29,810 nucleotides of DNA, taken from contig JAEZUG010000083.1 in assembly GCA_023421135.1 (NCBI GenBank), forward strand, positions 1-29,810, given 5' to 3'. Of this stretch, positions 1-6,898 are shown piece by piece. Position 1 is the stretch's first letter, and each line of letters begins with the position of its first letter. The DNA comes from Candidatus Cloacimonadota bacterium. Lineage in GTDB: Bacteria > Cloacimonadota > Cloacimonadia > Cloacimonadales > Cloacimonadaceae. The position numbers and the translations under genes are program-made. The notes below the pieces were generated by a model that ran no database searches, was not told the origin of the DNA, and worked only from the letters and a program-made list of their open reading frames with translations.

Positions 1-371
1 CTTGCTTCCTCATTCGCTGCTTTAGCGATCCCTTAGCGATTCTTTAGCGATTCTTTAGCGAACGCTAAGGAATGGCTTGTTCTGTGGTAAGTTATGGATT
101 TGGGGTATAATGAGCGACAAGTGACAAAGACTTCACTTATCGTTATTGGTCTGCCAATCCCACTGCTCCCTCACTCCTGGATGTCCATCTTATGGAGGTT
201 AATGCGCCATCTAACTGAGGAAAAGCCCAGTCTGATCCCCTTTTAATGGTGAGAAGAGCGTTAGGCTGGAATAGGAGACAAGAAAGTGACGAGTAACGAG
301 TGACAAGTGACAAGAGCTTCGCTGCTGACGCTTCGTGAAGAAGCTACCGATGGAACGCAGATGGCTGGATC
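1..371 (+). repeat. left copy of the window-terminal inverted repeat
   Basis: This copy matches the reverse complement of 29433-29810. By eye the two differ by four substitutions and one 7-bp heptad that is missing here after position 126. It contains, in order, four 11-bp iterons (21-64), a TATAAT hexamer (106-111), two heptads (113-126), a 158-bp unique module (127-284), four heptads (285-312) and the start of the CAGATG/GGATC array. Identity fades after about 371. No gene of useful length is visible. Both copies end at the same base, which is what a contig broken in a multi-copy repeat would show. Confidence 0.93.
21..64 (+). repeat. four tandem 11-bp iterons (TTTAGCGATTC-like)
   Basis: Units lie at 21-31, 32-42, 43-53 and 54-64 and differ only at their last few bases. 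The last unit runs into a short palindrome, TTAGCG-AA-CGCTAA. The 11-bp period puts each unit on nearly the same face of the helix, a layout typical of protein-binding iterons. No binding protein is identified. A mirror copy is at 29747-29790. Confidence 0.85.
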
Positions 372-538
372 GACTGGATCAAGAGGATCAACTGGAAAAC
401 TAAACTATCTGTTCAATCAGTTTAATCCGTGTAATCCGTATTGAAACCAATCCCTTAATCCTTTAATCCTTGATAGACACCTTTAGTCCCCAGCTCCACA
501 CTTACCAGACTTGTCACTCGTCACTTGTTACTGGTCAC
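285..538 (+). repeat. heptad-bounded mosaic repeat, copy A
   Basis: The left boundary is four heptads (285-312, AGTGACG AGTAACG AGTGACA AGTGACA). The right boundary is four heptads in the opposite orientation (511-538). Read as its complement, the right array keeps the variant GTAAC unit in second place, as in the left array. The interior holds the GAAGCTACCGAT box (about 338-349), one GGAACGCAGATGGCTGGATC array, ATCC-rich repeats (about 420-470) and the CCCCAGCTCCACACTTACC box (488-506). The hairpin and CCCTGAAGGGG modules are absent. With 1-284 this explains most of the 621-bp gene-free stretch at this end. Confidence 0.85.
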
Positions 539-552
539 ACCCCAAGAAAGCA

Positions 553-581
553 TTGACAGAAACTTGGGACACGTATTTTTG
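553..581 (+). promoter_or_regulatory. possible promoter of the threonine dehydrogenase gene
   Basis: A perfect TTGACA (553-558) follows copy A. It is followed after 15 bases by TATTTTTG (574-581), which fits a weak sigma-70 -10 box or the TAnnTTTG box known from Bacteroidota. The start codon lies about 40 bases downstream. This is inferred from sequence alone. Confidence 0.35.
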
Positions 582-621
582 CACAAAAAGCTTGCATATT
601 TAACACGATGGAGTATAGAGC

Positions 622-1581
622 ATGAAAAAGATCCTGATTCTGGGAGCTGCGGGACAAATTGGTTCCGAGCTAATCCCCTTCTTGAGAAAGACTTATGGCG
701 ATAGCAATGTGATCGCTTCTGACCTGCACAAGAACCTGCCTTGCGAAACGCTGGAGAGCGGTCCTTTTGAAATCCTGGATGCACTGGATGGCAAGAGCAT
801 GAACGAGCTGGTCTCAAAGTATGATATCGATACGATTTTTAACCTTGTGGCAGTGCTTTCTGCCAAGGGTGAAGCAGACCCTGTATTGGCATGGAAGATC
901 AATATGGGAGCTCTTTTCAACGCTTTGGAGATCTCCAGACAGACCAAGGGTGCAGTCTTTACACCGAGTTCGATCGGAGCCTTTGGCAAGACCACTCCTC
1001 AGGATCAAACGCCTCAGGACACTGTGATGCGTCCAGGAACCATCTACGGCATCTCCAAAGTTGCTGCAGAACTTCTGGGAGACTATTATCACAGCAAGTT
1101 TGGCGTGGATGCACGTGGCCTCAGATACCCAGGCATCATCTCAAACGTCACCCTGCCAGGTGGCGGCACCACAGACTACGCTGTGGAGATCTATTACGAA
1201 GCTTTGCAGAATAGATCTTATACCAGTAATCTCGCTGCAGGAACCTATCTGGATATGATGTATATGCCTGATGCACTTCGTGCAGCAGTGGAGCTGATGG
1301 AATGCGATCCTGGCAAGCTGATTCACCGCAATTGTTTTAATGTGACTGCTATGAGCTTTGATCCCGAGGGAATCGCTGCTTCCATCCGTAAAGTCATGCC
1401 AGACTTTAAGCTGGATTACAAAGTTGATCCCATCAAGCAAGCCATCGCAGAAAGCTGGCCAAATTCTATGGACGATAGTGCTGCTCGTGCAGAGTGGAAC
1501 TGGGCACCGCAGTTTGATTTGGACAAGATGACAGAAGATATGTTTGCCAAGCTCAGCCTTAAACTCGGTAAGCAGGTCTGA
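622..1581 (+). CDS. tdh: L-threonine 3-dehydrogenase, short-chain (epimerase-like) type
   Basis: The 319-residue product is predicted to oxidise L-threonine to 2-amino-3-oxobutyrate with NAD+ in the cytosol, the first step of threonine breakdown to glycine and acetyl-CoA. It shows the Rossmann motif GAAGQIG (8-14), the Tyr142-x3-Lys146 catalytic pair (YGISK), PGIIS (170-174) and GGGTTDYAVEIYYEA (180-194). The last two are typical of the extended-SDR threonine dehydrogenases and not of the zinc-dependent type. Length fits the family. A GGAG lies eight bases before the ATG. The partner lyase (Kbl) is not in the window. The gene leads a plus-strand run and ends 2 bp before the next start, so the two are probably co-translated. 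Confidence 0.88.
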   Translation: MKKILILGAAGQIGSELIPFLRKTYGDSNVIASDLHKNLPCETLESGPFEILDALDGKSMNELVSKYDIDTIFNLVAVLSAKGEADPVLAWKINMGALFNALEISRQTKGAVFTPSSIGAFGKTTPQDQTPQDTVMRPGTIYGISKVAAELLGDYYHSKFGVDARGLRYPGIISNVTLPGGGTTDYAVEIYYEALQNRSYTSNLAAGTYLDMMYMPDALRAAVELMECDPGKLIHRNCFNVTAMSFDPEGIAASIRKVMPDFKLDYKVDPIKQAIAESWPNSMDDSAARAEWNWAPQFDLDKMTEDMFAKLSLKLGKQV

Positions 1582-1583
1582 AG

Positions 1584-2573
1584 ATGCTAAAGGTTGGAGT
1601 CGTTGGAGTTGGCCACCTTGGTCAACATCATGCCCGTAAGTTCCAAGCCATAGAAAACTGCCAGATGGTGGGCATCTATGATGCCAAGCCAGAACGCGCT
1701 GCAGAGATCTCTGAAAAGCTGGGGGTGAAGAGCTTTGCCAGCTATGATGAACTGCTGGATGCAGTTGATGCCATAGACATTGCTGCCACAACCACCTATC
1801 ATTACGCTCTGGCAAAACCTGCTCTGCTCAAAGGAAAACACATCTTCCTGGAGAAGCCCATCACCTCAGAGCTGTCTCAGGCTCGGGAACTGATGGAGCT
1901 TGCCAAAGCCCAAAACCTGAAGATTCAGGTGGGGCATATCGAACGCTTCAATCCTGTGATCCTGGCAGTGGAAGAGCAGATCAAAGACCCCATGTTTATC
2001 GAGTCGCACAGGCTTTCCACCTTTCATCACCGAGGCACAGACGTGCCTGTTGTACTGGATTTGATGATTCATGATATAGACCTGATACTGGACTTTGTGA
2101 AGAGCCCCATCAAGCAGATACACGCCAGTGGGATCGGGATTCTGACCCCCAGCATCGACATTGCCAATGCCCGCCTGGAATTTGAGAACGGAGCTATAGC
2201 AAACGTCACCTCCAGCCGTGTGTCTCTGAAGCAGGAACGCAAGATCCGCTTCTTCCAGAAGGATGCCTATTTCTCCATGGATTTCGTGGCGAAACAGGTG
2301 AACATCGTTCGCAAGTCTCCCAATATCCTCACTCTTCTGCCTCGAATCATGGCAGGAGATCCCAGCCTAAAAGCTGAGGAACTGGTGGATACCCAGCTTC
2401 TGACTGTGGCAGACAGCCCAAAGGACGCTTTGCAGATGGAGCTGGAATCTTTTGTTGACAGTATTCTCAAGGATAAAAAGCCTGTTGTAGATGGTGAAGC
2501 TGGCACAAGAGCACTGTCCGTGGCTCTGGAGATCATCTCGATAATCAACAGCCAGCTCAAGAACAAACTCTAA
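1584..2573 (+). CDS. Gfo/Idh/MocA-family NAD(P)-dependent oxidoreductase
   Basis: The 329-residue protein has an N-terminal dinucleotide fold with GVGHLG (8-13), the family EKP motif at 90-92 (the lysine is usually catalytic), GHIERFNP (117-124) and a DLMIHDIDL segment (159-167) that supplies the usual acid/His pair. These support a sugar or cyclitol oxidoreductase. The GHIERFNP and HDIDL form resembles members found near lipid A and surface-sugar genes, where one subfamily (GnnA) oxidises UDP-GlcNAc at C3. No lipid A gene is present here, so the substrate is unknown. The start is 2 bp after the threonine dehydrogenase stop and 12 bp separate it from asnS. Confidence 0.8.
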   Translation: MLKVGVVGVGHLGQHHARKFQAIENCQMVGIYDAKPERAAEISEKLGVKSFASYDELLDAVDAIDIAATTTYHYALAKPALLKGKHIFLEKPITSELSQARELMELAKAQNLKIQVGHIERFNPVILAVEEQIKDPMFIESHRLSTFHHRGTDVPVVLDLMIHDIDLILDFVKSPIKQIHASGIGILTPSIDIANARLEFENGAIANVTSSRVSLKQERKIRFFQKDAYFSMDFVAKQVNIVRKSPNILTLLPRIMAGDPSLKAEELVDTQLLTVADSPKDALQMELESFVDSILKDKKPVVDGEAGTRALSVALEIISIINSQLKNKL

Positions 2574-2585
2574 GGAAGTAAGACC

Positions 2586-3881
2586 ATGTCCACGATACTC
2601 GTTAAAGATATTGAAAGATACATAGGCACAGATGTGAGCCTGCAAGGTTGGGTTCGCAATATCCGCCACAGCGGCAAGCTGCTCTTTATCATCTTCCGCG
2701 ATGGCAGCGGAGAGTTGCAGACAGTGGCTTTCAAGCCTGATCTGGGTGAAGAAGCCTTTGAGATAGCCAAACGCCTCACGATCGAAAGCTCTGTGAAGAT
2801 CAGTGGAGTGCCCAAGGCTCATCAGAAGCTGGAAGGGCAGTTTGAACTGGCAATCAGCAAGATTGAACCTGTGCAGATTGCAGAGGAGTATCCCATCTCC
2901 AAGAAAGAGCATGGGCCGGACTTTCTGCTTTCCAACCGCCATCTCTGGATCAGAGCTCCCAAACAGTGGGCAATCCTGAGGGTGCGTCACACCGTATATT
3001 ATGCTATCTGTGATTTTCTGAACCAAAACGATTTCTTCCGCTTTGACTCTCCCATCCTGACGCCCAATGCCTGTGAAGGCACCACCACGCTCTTTGATCT
3101 GGATTACTTTGATGAAGGCAAGGCCTATCTCTCTCAATCCGGACAGCTCTATCTGGAAACAGGGATCATGAGCCTGGGCAGAGTTTACGACTTTGGTCCT
3201 GTCTTCAGAGCGGAACGCAGCAAGACCAGAAAGCATCTCACCGAGTTTTGGATGATGGATGCTGAGGCTGCCTATGTGGAACACGACGAGAACATGCAGA
3301 TCCAGGAAAACCTGATCCGCCATGTGATCCGCACTGTGCTGGAGAAATGTGCTAAGGAATTGGAGATATTGGAACGTGACACAGAAGCTCTCAAGCGGGC
3401 AGATGCTCCTTTTAAACGTATGACGCACTATGAAGCGATCGAGTATCTGAGGAGCAAAGGCAGCGAGATTGAGCACGATAGCGATCTGGGAGCTGCAGAC
3501 GAAGTGATGCTGACCGAAGGCTCGGACACGCCTATCTTTATCGAGCGTTGGCCCAGCAAGATCAAAGCCTTCTATATGAAGCGTGACCCCCAAAATGCCG
3601 AGCTGGTGCTGGGAGATGATCTGATTGCTCCGGAAGGCTTTGGCGAGATTATCGGAGGCAGCCAGCGTGAGGATGATTATGAAGTTCTGCTGGCACGTAT
3701 GACCCATGAAAAGATGCCTCTGGAAGATTATCAGTGGTTTCTGGATCTGCGTAAATATGGCTCTGTGCCTCACAGTGGTTTTGGCATTGGGCTGGAGCGT
3801 TTGGTCACCTGGATGACAGGTATTCACCACATCAGGGAAACCATTCCCTACCCAAGGATGATCTATCGCATCTATCCTTGA
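2586..3881 (+). CDS. asnS: asparagine--tRNA ligase (class IIb)
   Basis: This enzyme charges tRNA-Asn with asparagine. An OB-fold anticodon-binding domain occupies about residues 15-95 (LQGWVRNIRHSG at 19-30). A class II catalytic core follows, with motif 2 around 203-226 (FGPVFRAE, then TRKHLTEFWMMD) and motif 3 from 398 (GFGIGLERL, Arg405). The TRKHLTEFWM form and the IPYPR near the end favour AsnRS over AspRS, though a non-discriminating AspRS cannot be fully ruled out by eye. At 431 residues it is normal for the compact form. An AAGGAAG lies upstream of the ATG. It sits 12 bp after the oxidoreductase gene. Confidence 0.9.
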   Translation: MSTILVKDIERYIGTDVSLQGWVRNIRHSGKLLFIIFRDGSGELQTVAFKPDLGEEAFEIAKRLTIESSVKISGVPKAHQKLEGQFELAISKIEPVQIAEEYPISKKEHGPDFLLSNRHLWIRAPKQWAILRVRHTVYYAICDFLNQNDFFRFDSPILTPNACEGTTTLFDLDYFDEGKAYLSQSGQLYLETGIMSLGRVYDFGPVFRAERSKTRKHLTEFWMMDAEAAYVEHDENMQIQENLIRHVIRTVLEKCAKELEILERDTEALKRADAPFKRMTHYEAIEYLRSKGSEIEHDSDLGAADEVMLTEGSDTPIFIERWPSKIKAFYMKRDPQNAELVLGDDLIAPEGFGEIIGGSQREDDYEVLLARMTHEKMPLEDYQWFLDLRKYGSVPHSGFGIGLERLVTWMTGIHHIRETIPYPRMIYRIYP

Positions 3882-3949
3882 TCCTGCCTTTGCAGATGGC
3901 GGGGGACTTGCCCTTGCCTTTTGGGAGCCCCGGCTTCCATCTTCAGCAA

Positions 3950-3963
3950 CTGCGGTAACGCAG
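3950..3963 (+). other. small GTAA-loop hairpin in the asnS-aminotransferase gap
   Basis: CTGCG-GTAA-CGCAG forms a perfect 5-bp stem with a GNRA-type loop, 23 bases before the aminotransferase start codon. The 104-bp gap also has a GC-rich stretch (about 3898-3934) with no clear terminator and no T-run. It could be an RNA structure in the 5' leader or a chance palindrome. Confidence 0.3.
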
Positions 3964-3985
3964 ACAACAGAAGAAAGAGGAATGA

Positions 3986-5218
3986 ATGAATTATAAAGAT
4001 TACTTTTCCGAGACCACTCTGAACATGGGCTCCTCCATGATCAGAGAATTGGTAGCAAGCACCAAGAACATCCAGGGATTGATCTCCTTTGCGGGAGGCT
4101 TTCCTTCTCCCAAAACCTTTCCCAAAGAAGAACTGAGCAAGATTTATGCTGAAGTCGTGGCAGAAGAAGGCACAGACGTGCTGCAATATGGCCAGAGTGA
4201 AGGTGATAGTATTCTGAAGAAGGAATTCTTCCGCTGGGAAGGCTATAGCGACTTGCAGGATGATGATGCTTTGATCACGGTGGGAGCCACTAACGGCATC
4301 TACTACTTCAGTCGTGCTTTGCTCAATCCTGGTGACGCCATCTTCTGTGAAGCTCCCAGTTTTTTGGGTAGCATTGTGGCGTTTGAGGCAGTGGGAGCTG
4401 ATATCCGCTGTGTCTCGCTGGATGAAGAAGGCTTGAGCCTTGACGAACTGAAAGCAGGGATCATGCAGCTCAAAGCAGAAGGCAAGAAGGCAAAGTTCAT
4501 CTATACCATCCCAGATTTTCAGAATCCCGCCGGAGTGACGATGAGTCTGGCTCGCAGGAAAGCTCTGTTGGAGCTTTGTGCTGCTGAGGGAATTGTGATC
4601 CTGGAAGATAATCCCTATGCCAGGCTGCGGTTCTCTGGTGAGCCTCTGCCCAGCCTCTATCGTCTTGCCAAAGGAATGGGCTTGGATATCGTGATGGAGA
4701 TCATCTCCTTTTCCAAGATACTCGGCCCTGGAATGCGTTTGGCCTATGCCAAGGGTAATAAGGAACTCATCGCCAAGATGGGATCCTGGCAGCAGAAGGT
4801 GAACGTGAGCCCCGATTGCGTCACTGAAAGAGTGGTTGCCAGATATATGCAGAAGGGTTTGCTCAATCCTCATATAGAGAGCATCTGCGACTTTTACAGG
4901 CCATATTTGCATAGCATGCTGGAAGCTCTGGAGAAGTATATGCCGGAGAGTGTGTCTTGGACTCGTCCCGAAGGCGGCATCTTTATCTGGCTCTGGCTGC
5001 CTGAGCAGATCAATGCCGACGAGATGTTCCACAAAGCAAGCCAAGCCAAGGTTTCCTATATCCCCGGATCAAAGTTTTATCCCAAAGGACAGGAAAAGTT
5101 CAATTGCCTCAGGTTGAACTTCAGCTTCAGTTCCTTTGAACAGATCGACAAGGGAATCAAGAGTCTGGCAGAGATCATCTGTTCATACGGAGTTTGTCAA
5201 GCCCGTGCTTTTGCTTAG
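3986..5218 (+). CDS. PLP-dependent aminotransferase, class I/II (fold type I)
   Basis: The 410-residue protein matches the 2-aminoadipate/aromatic aminotransferase group related to the catalytic half of MocR proteins. Visible are FAGGFPSP (35-42), a YGQSEGD segment (68-74), NPAGVTMS (180-187), EDNPY (207-211) and the PLP-lysine motif SFSKILGPGMR, with Lys244 as the Schiff-base residue and Arg251 as a phosphate ligand. The substrate cannot be fixed from sequence; in this group it may be branched-chain, aromatic or 2-aminoadipate. GAGG lies five bases before the ATG at 3986. An ATG four bases earlier would give only a four-residue peptide. It could feed 2-oxo acids to the dehydrogenase complex encoded at 16938-21659, which is inference. 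Confidence 0.87.
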   Translation: MNYKDYFSETTLNMGSSMIRELVASTKNIQGLISFAGGFPSPKTFPKEELSKIYAEVVAEEGTDVLQYGQSEGDSILKKEFFRWEGYSDLQDDDALITVGATNGIYYFSRALLNPGDAIFCEAPSFLGSIVAFEAVGADIRCVSLDEEGLSLDELKAGIMQLKAEGKKAKFIYTIPDFQNPAGVTMSLARRKALLELCAAEGIVILEDNPYARLRFSGEPLPSLYRLAKGMGLDIVMEIISFSKILGPGMRLAYAKGNKELIAKMGSWQQKVNVSPDCVTERVVARYMQKGLLNPHIESICDFYRPYLHSMLEALEKYMPESVSWTRPEGGIFIWLWLPEQINADEMFHKASQAKVSYIPGSKFYPKGQEKFNCLRLNFSFSSFEQIDKGIKSLAEIICSYGVCQARAFA

Positions 5219-5257
5219 TATGTCTTTAGTGTTACAACGACTATAAAGGAGTTGATA

Positions 5258-5704
5258 ATGAAACATGTCTTAATGCTTAGCCTGATGCTGGGTTTGGCAA
5301 TAGCCTCACTCAGCGCTCAGATAGATATGTCCCGTCTGGAGCTCAATCCCTTCATGAGAGGGATGCTAGCGCCCAATAAGCTCAGCATGTCTCACAGTAT
5401 GGGCTTTGAAGCTGGTACTTCTTCCAACGGAATGGGATACTACTTATCCCGTTATACCAATCATCTCAGCTACAAGTTCAATCCCAAGCTGGAGCTTGAT
5501 CTCGACCTCAGCCTGGTGAATTTTGGCAGTGCCAGCACCAACAGTGGGATAGAGTTTAATAACGACAACAACAGCAAGATCATCCCGGAGTTCTCTCTGA
5601 GATACAAGCCCAGTGATTCAGTCTCCTTTGAGTTGCGTTATGTGCAACGACCCTGGATGCAGAGCTCAATGATGTCTCCCTGGTATCAGAACCCAGCGAG
5701 GTAG
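5258..5704 (+). CDS. small exported protein, probably outer-membrane barrel-like
   Basis: The protein has 148 residues and no recognised family. The ATG at 5258 is preferred because AAGGAG (5246-5251) precedes it by six bases; a TTG at 5252 is in frame. The first 20 residues form a signal peptide (hydrophobic core LMLSLMLGLAIASL, cleavage probably after SLSA). The mature part alternates polar and hydrophobic residues in short strands (LELDLDLSLVNF, then SVSFELRYV), as outer-membrane beta proteins do. It is short for a barrel and may be a fragment or a periplasmic protein. The stop lies 2 bp before an alternative start of the prepilin peptidase. Confidence 0.65.
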   Translation: MKHVLMLSLMLGLAIASLSAQIDMSRLELNPFMRGMLAPNKLSMSHSMGFEAGTSSNGMGYYLSRYTNHLSYKFNPKLELDLDLSLVNFGSASTNSGIEFNNDNNSKIIPEFSLRYKPSDSVSFELRYVQRPWMQSSMMSPWYQNPAR

Positions 5705-5727
5705 ATCTGGAAGCTGTAGTAATCTTC

Positions 5728-6465
5728 TTGATAGCTGTCTTTGGCTTGGCCATGGGCAGCTTTTTTAATGTGGTGATCTCGCGTCTGCCCAATAAGGAAT
5801 CTCTGCTCTATCCACCATCGCATTGCTCCAATTGCGGTTACAGTATTCCTCCCTGGAGAAACATCCCTGTGATCAGCTATATAATGCTAAGGGGAAAGTG
5901 TTCCAAATGTAGCACTAAGATACACTGGCATCATCTCTTGGTTGAGATCGTCACTCCTATCTTATTTGTAGCAATACATCTGAGGTATGGCTTTGGCACA
6001 GTGATCTTCTTCAAGTATCTGATTCTGACGGGCTTCCTGATCCCCATTTTCTTTATTGATGCCTTTCATCAGCTCATCCTGCATGTGACCTCTATTCCAT
6101 TGATAGTGATAGGTTTGGGCTTTGCTCTGGTGCCGGGGAATGATATAGGTATAATGAACTCACTGATCACGGCTGGGATAAGCTTTTCTCTGCTACTGGC
6201 TATGGCGTGGCTCTTTACCAAAATCAAGAAGCGTGAAGGCTTGGGTGGGGGAGATCTGTGGCTGATAACAGGCCTGGGAGCTAGTTTGGGAGCGCTTGCC
6301 TTACCCTGGATCCTGCTGCTTGGCAGTCTTTTGGGGATACTCTATTTCTTTGTGGTGGTGCGTAGCAAGGAACAGGTCTTTGCCTTTGGACCCTTTATCG
6401 TGGTGGGGACGATGATCTGGATTTTGGGCTTTGATCGCTTGGTGCTGCCTTTGATGTATCCGTGA
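5728..6465 (+). CDS. pilD: type IV prepilin peptidase / N-methyltransferase
   Basis: This inner-membrane aspartyl protease cleaves prepilin leader peptides and methylates the new N-terminus. Two CxxC pairs (Cys33/Cys36 and Cys58/Cys61) form the cytoplasmic zinc site of the bifunctional enzymes. The catalytic aspartates are Asp111 (FFIDAFHQ) and Asp176 (GLGGGDLW). Several hydrophobic helices follow. No ATG lies before Met9, so the start is TTG 5728 or a CTG at 5707. The CTG follows a GAGG by five bases and would give the first helix its full length. No other pilus or type II secretion gene is in the window. The stop TGA lies in CGTGACGG at the edge of repeat copy B. Confidence 0.88.
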   Translation: MIAVFGLAMGSFFNVVISRLPNKESLLYPPSHCSNCGYSIPPWRNIPVISYIMLRGKCSKCSTKIHWHHLLVEIVTPILFVAIHLRYGFGTVIFFKYLILTGFLIPIFFIDAFHQLILHVTSIPLIVIGLGFALVPGNDIGIMNSLITAGISFSLLLAMAWLFTKIKKREGLGGGDLWLITGLGASLGALALPWILLLGSLLGILYFFVVVRSKEQVFAFGPFIVVGTMIWILGFDRLVLPLMYP

Positions 6466-6898
6466 CGGGTACTGCTGACGCTCATGAGGAAGCTACCGAT
6501 AGAACAAAGATGACTGGATCGATAGGATCTGAAGGATGAATAGAACGCAGATGAGGGGATCAATTGGATAGAACTACGTGATGGCAGCCCTGAAGGGGCG
6601 ACCATCGGCAAGCGATGGGTGGCAACCCATCGGACCATCACCACGGAAATAAGCCCTGAAGGGGCGACTATCCGTAAGCGACTCATATGAAAATAGAACG
6701 CAGATGACCCTGATGATCATGATTTACGCTGATAGCTTTCCTTCGAATCCTGAAATCCTTGTTAGATACCTTTAGTCTCCCAGCTTCACACTTAGCTCTC
6801 TGTTCACTGTTCACTGATCACTGTTCACTGACAGGCGAAGCCGTTGTCTCCCAGCTTCACACTTACGGTCTGTTCACTGTTCACTGATCACTGTTCAC
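6462..6898 (+). repeat. heptad-bounded mosaic repeat, copy B
   Basis: This copy fills the gap between the convergent pilD and ribD genes and runs into both. It starts at the GTGAC that contains the pilD stop. It has a GAAGCTACCGAT box (about 6491), CAGATG/GGATC arrays (6541-6554 and 6694-6707), a CCCTGAAGGGG cassette insertion (6586-6668), ATCCTT repeats (about 6740-6762) and then a box-plus-heptads unit twice (6775-6828 and 6846-6898, period about 71). Each of those ends in four TGTTCAC-type heptads (6801-6828, 6871-6898). The last array encodes the end of ribD. No gene is seen inside. Confidence 0.85.
6586..6668 (+). repeat. CCCTGAAGGGG cassette between 17-bp direct repeats
   Basis: Two identical 17-bp units (AGCCCTGAAGGGGCGAC) lie at 6586-6602 and 6652-6668. 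Between them is a perfect 8-bp-stem hairpin, CGATGGGT-GGCA-ACCCATCG (6613-6632). Copy C (16700-16716) has one unit at the same place and no hairpin. Copy B therefore gained a 66-bp unit, or copy C lost one by recombination between the direct repeats. Confidence 0.85.

Noticed and set aside
181..246. 22-codon open frame kept in both terminal repeats (other copy 29558-29623, minus strand)
   Set aside because: It has no ribosome binding site, is very short, and the two copies differ by only two bases in one codon, too little to show selection on protein.
285..312. Heptad arrays as a CRISPR array
   Set aside because: Units are 7 bp with no spacers and no cas genes are present.
2367..3830. Long open frames opposite asnS and the aminotransferase (2367-3830 and 3872-5044, minus strand)
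   Set aside because: They lie antisense to well-recognised genes, have no family resemblance and no ribosome sites; they reflect codon bias of the true strand.
3882..3985. GC-rich stretch after asnS as a terminator
   Set aside because: No stable stem followed by a T-run is seen; only a small GTAA-loop hairpin is present.
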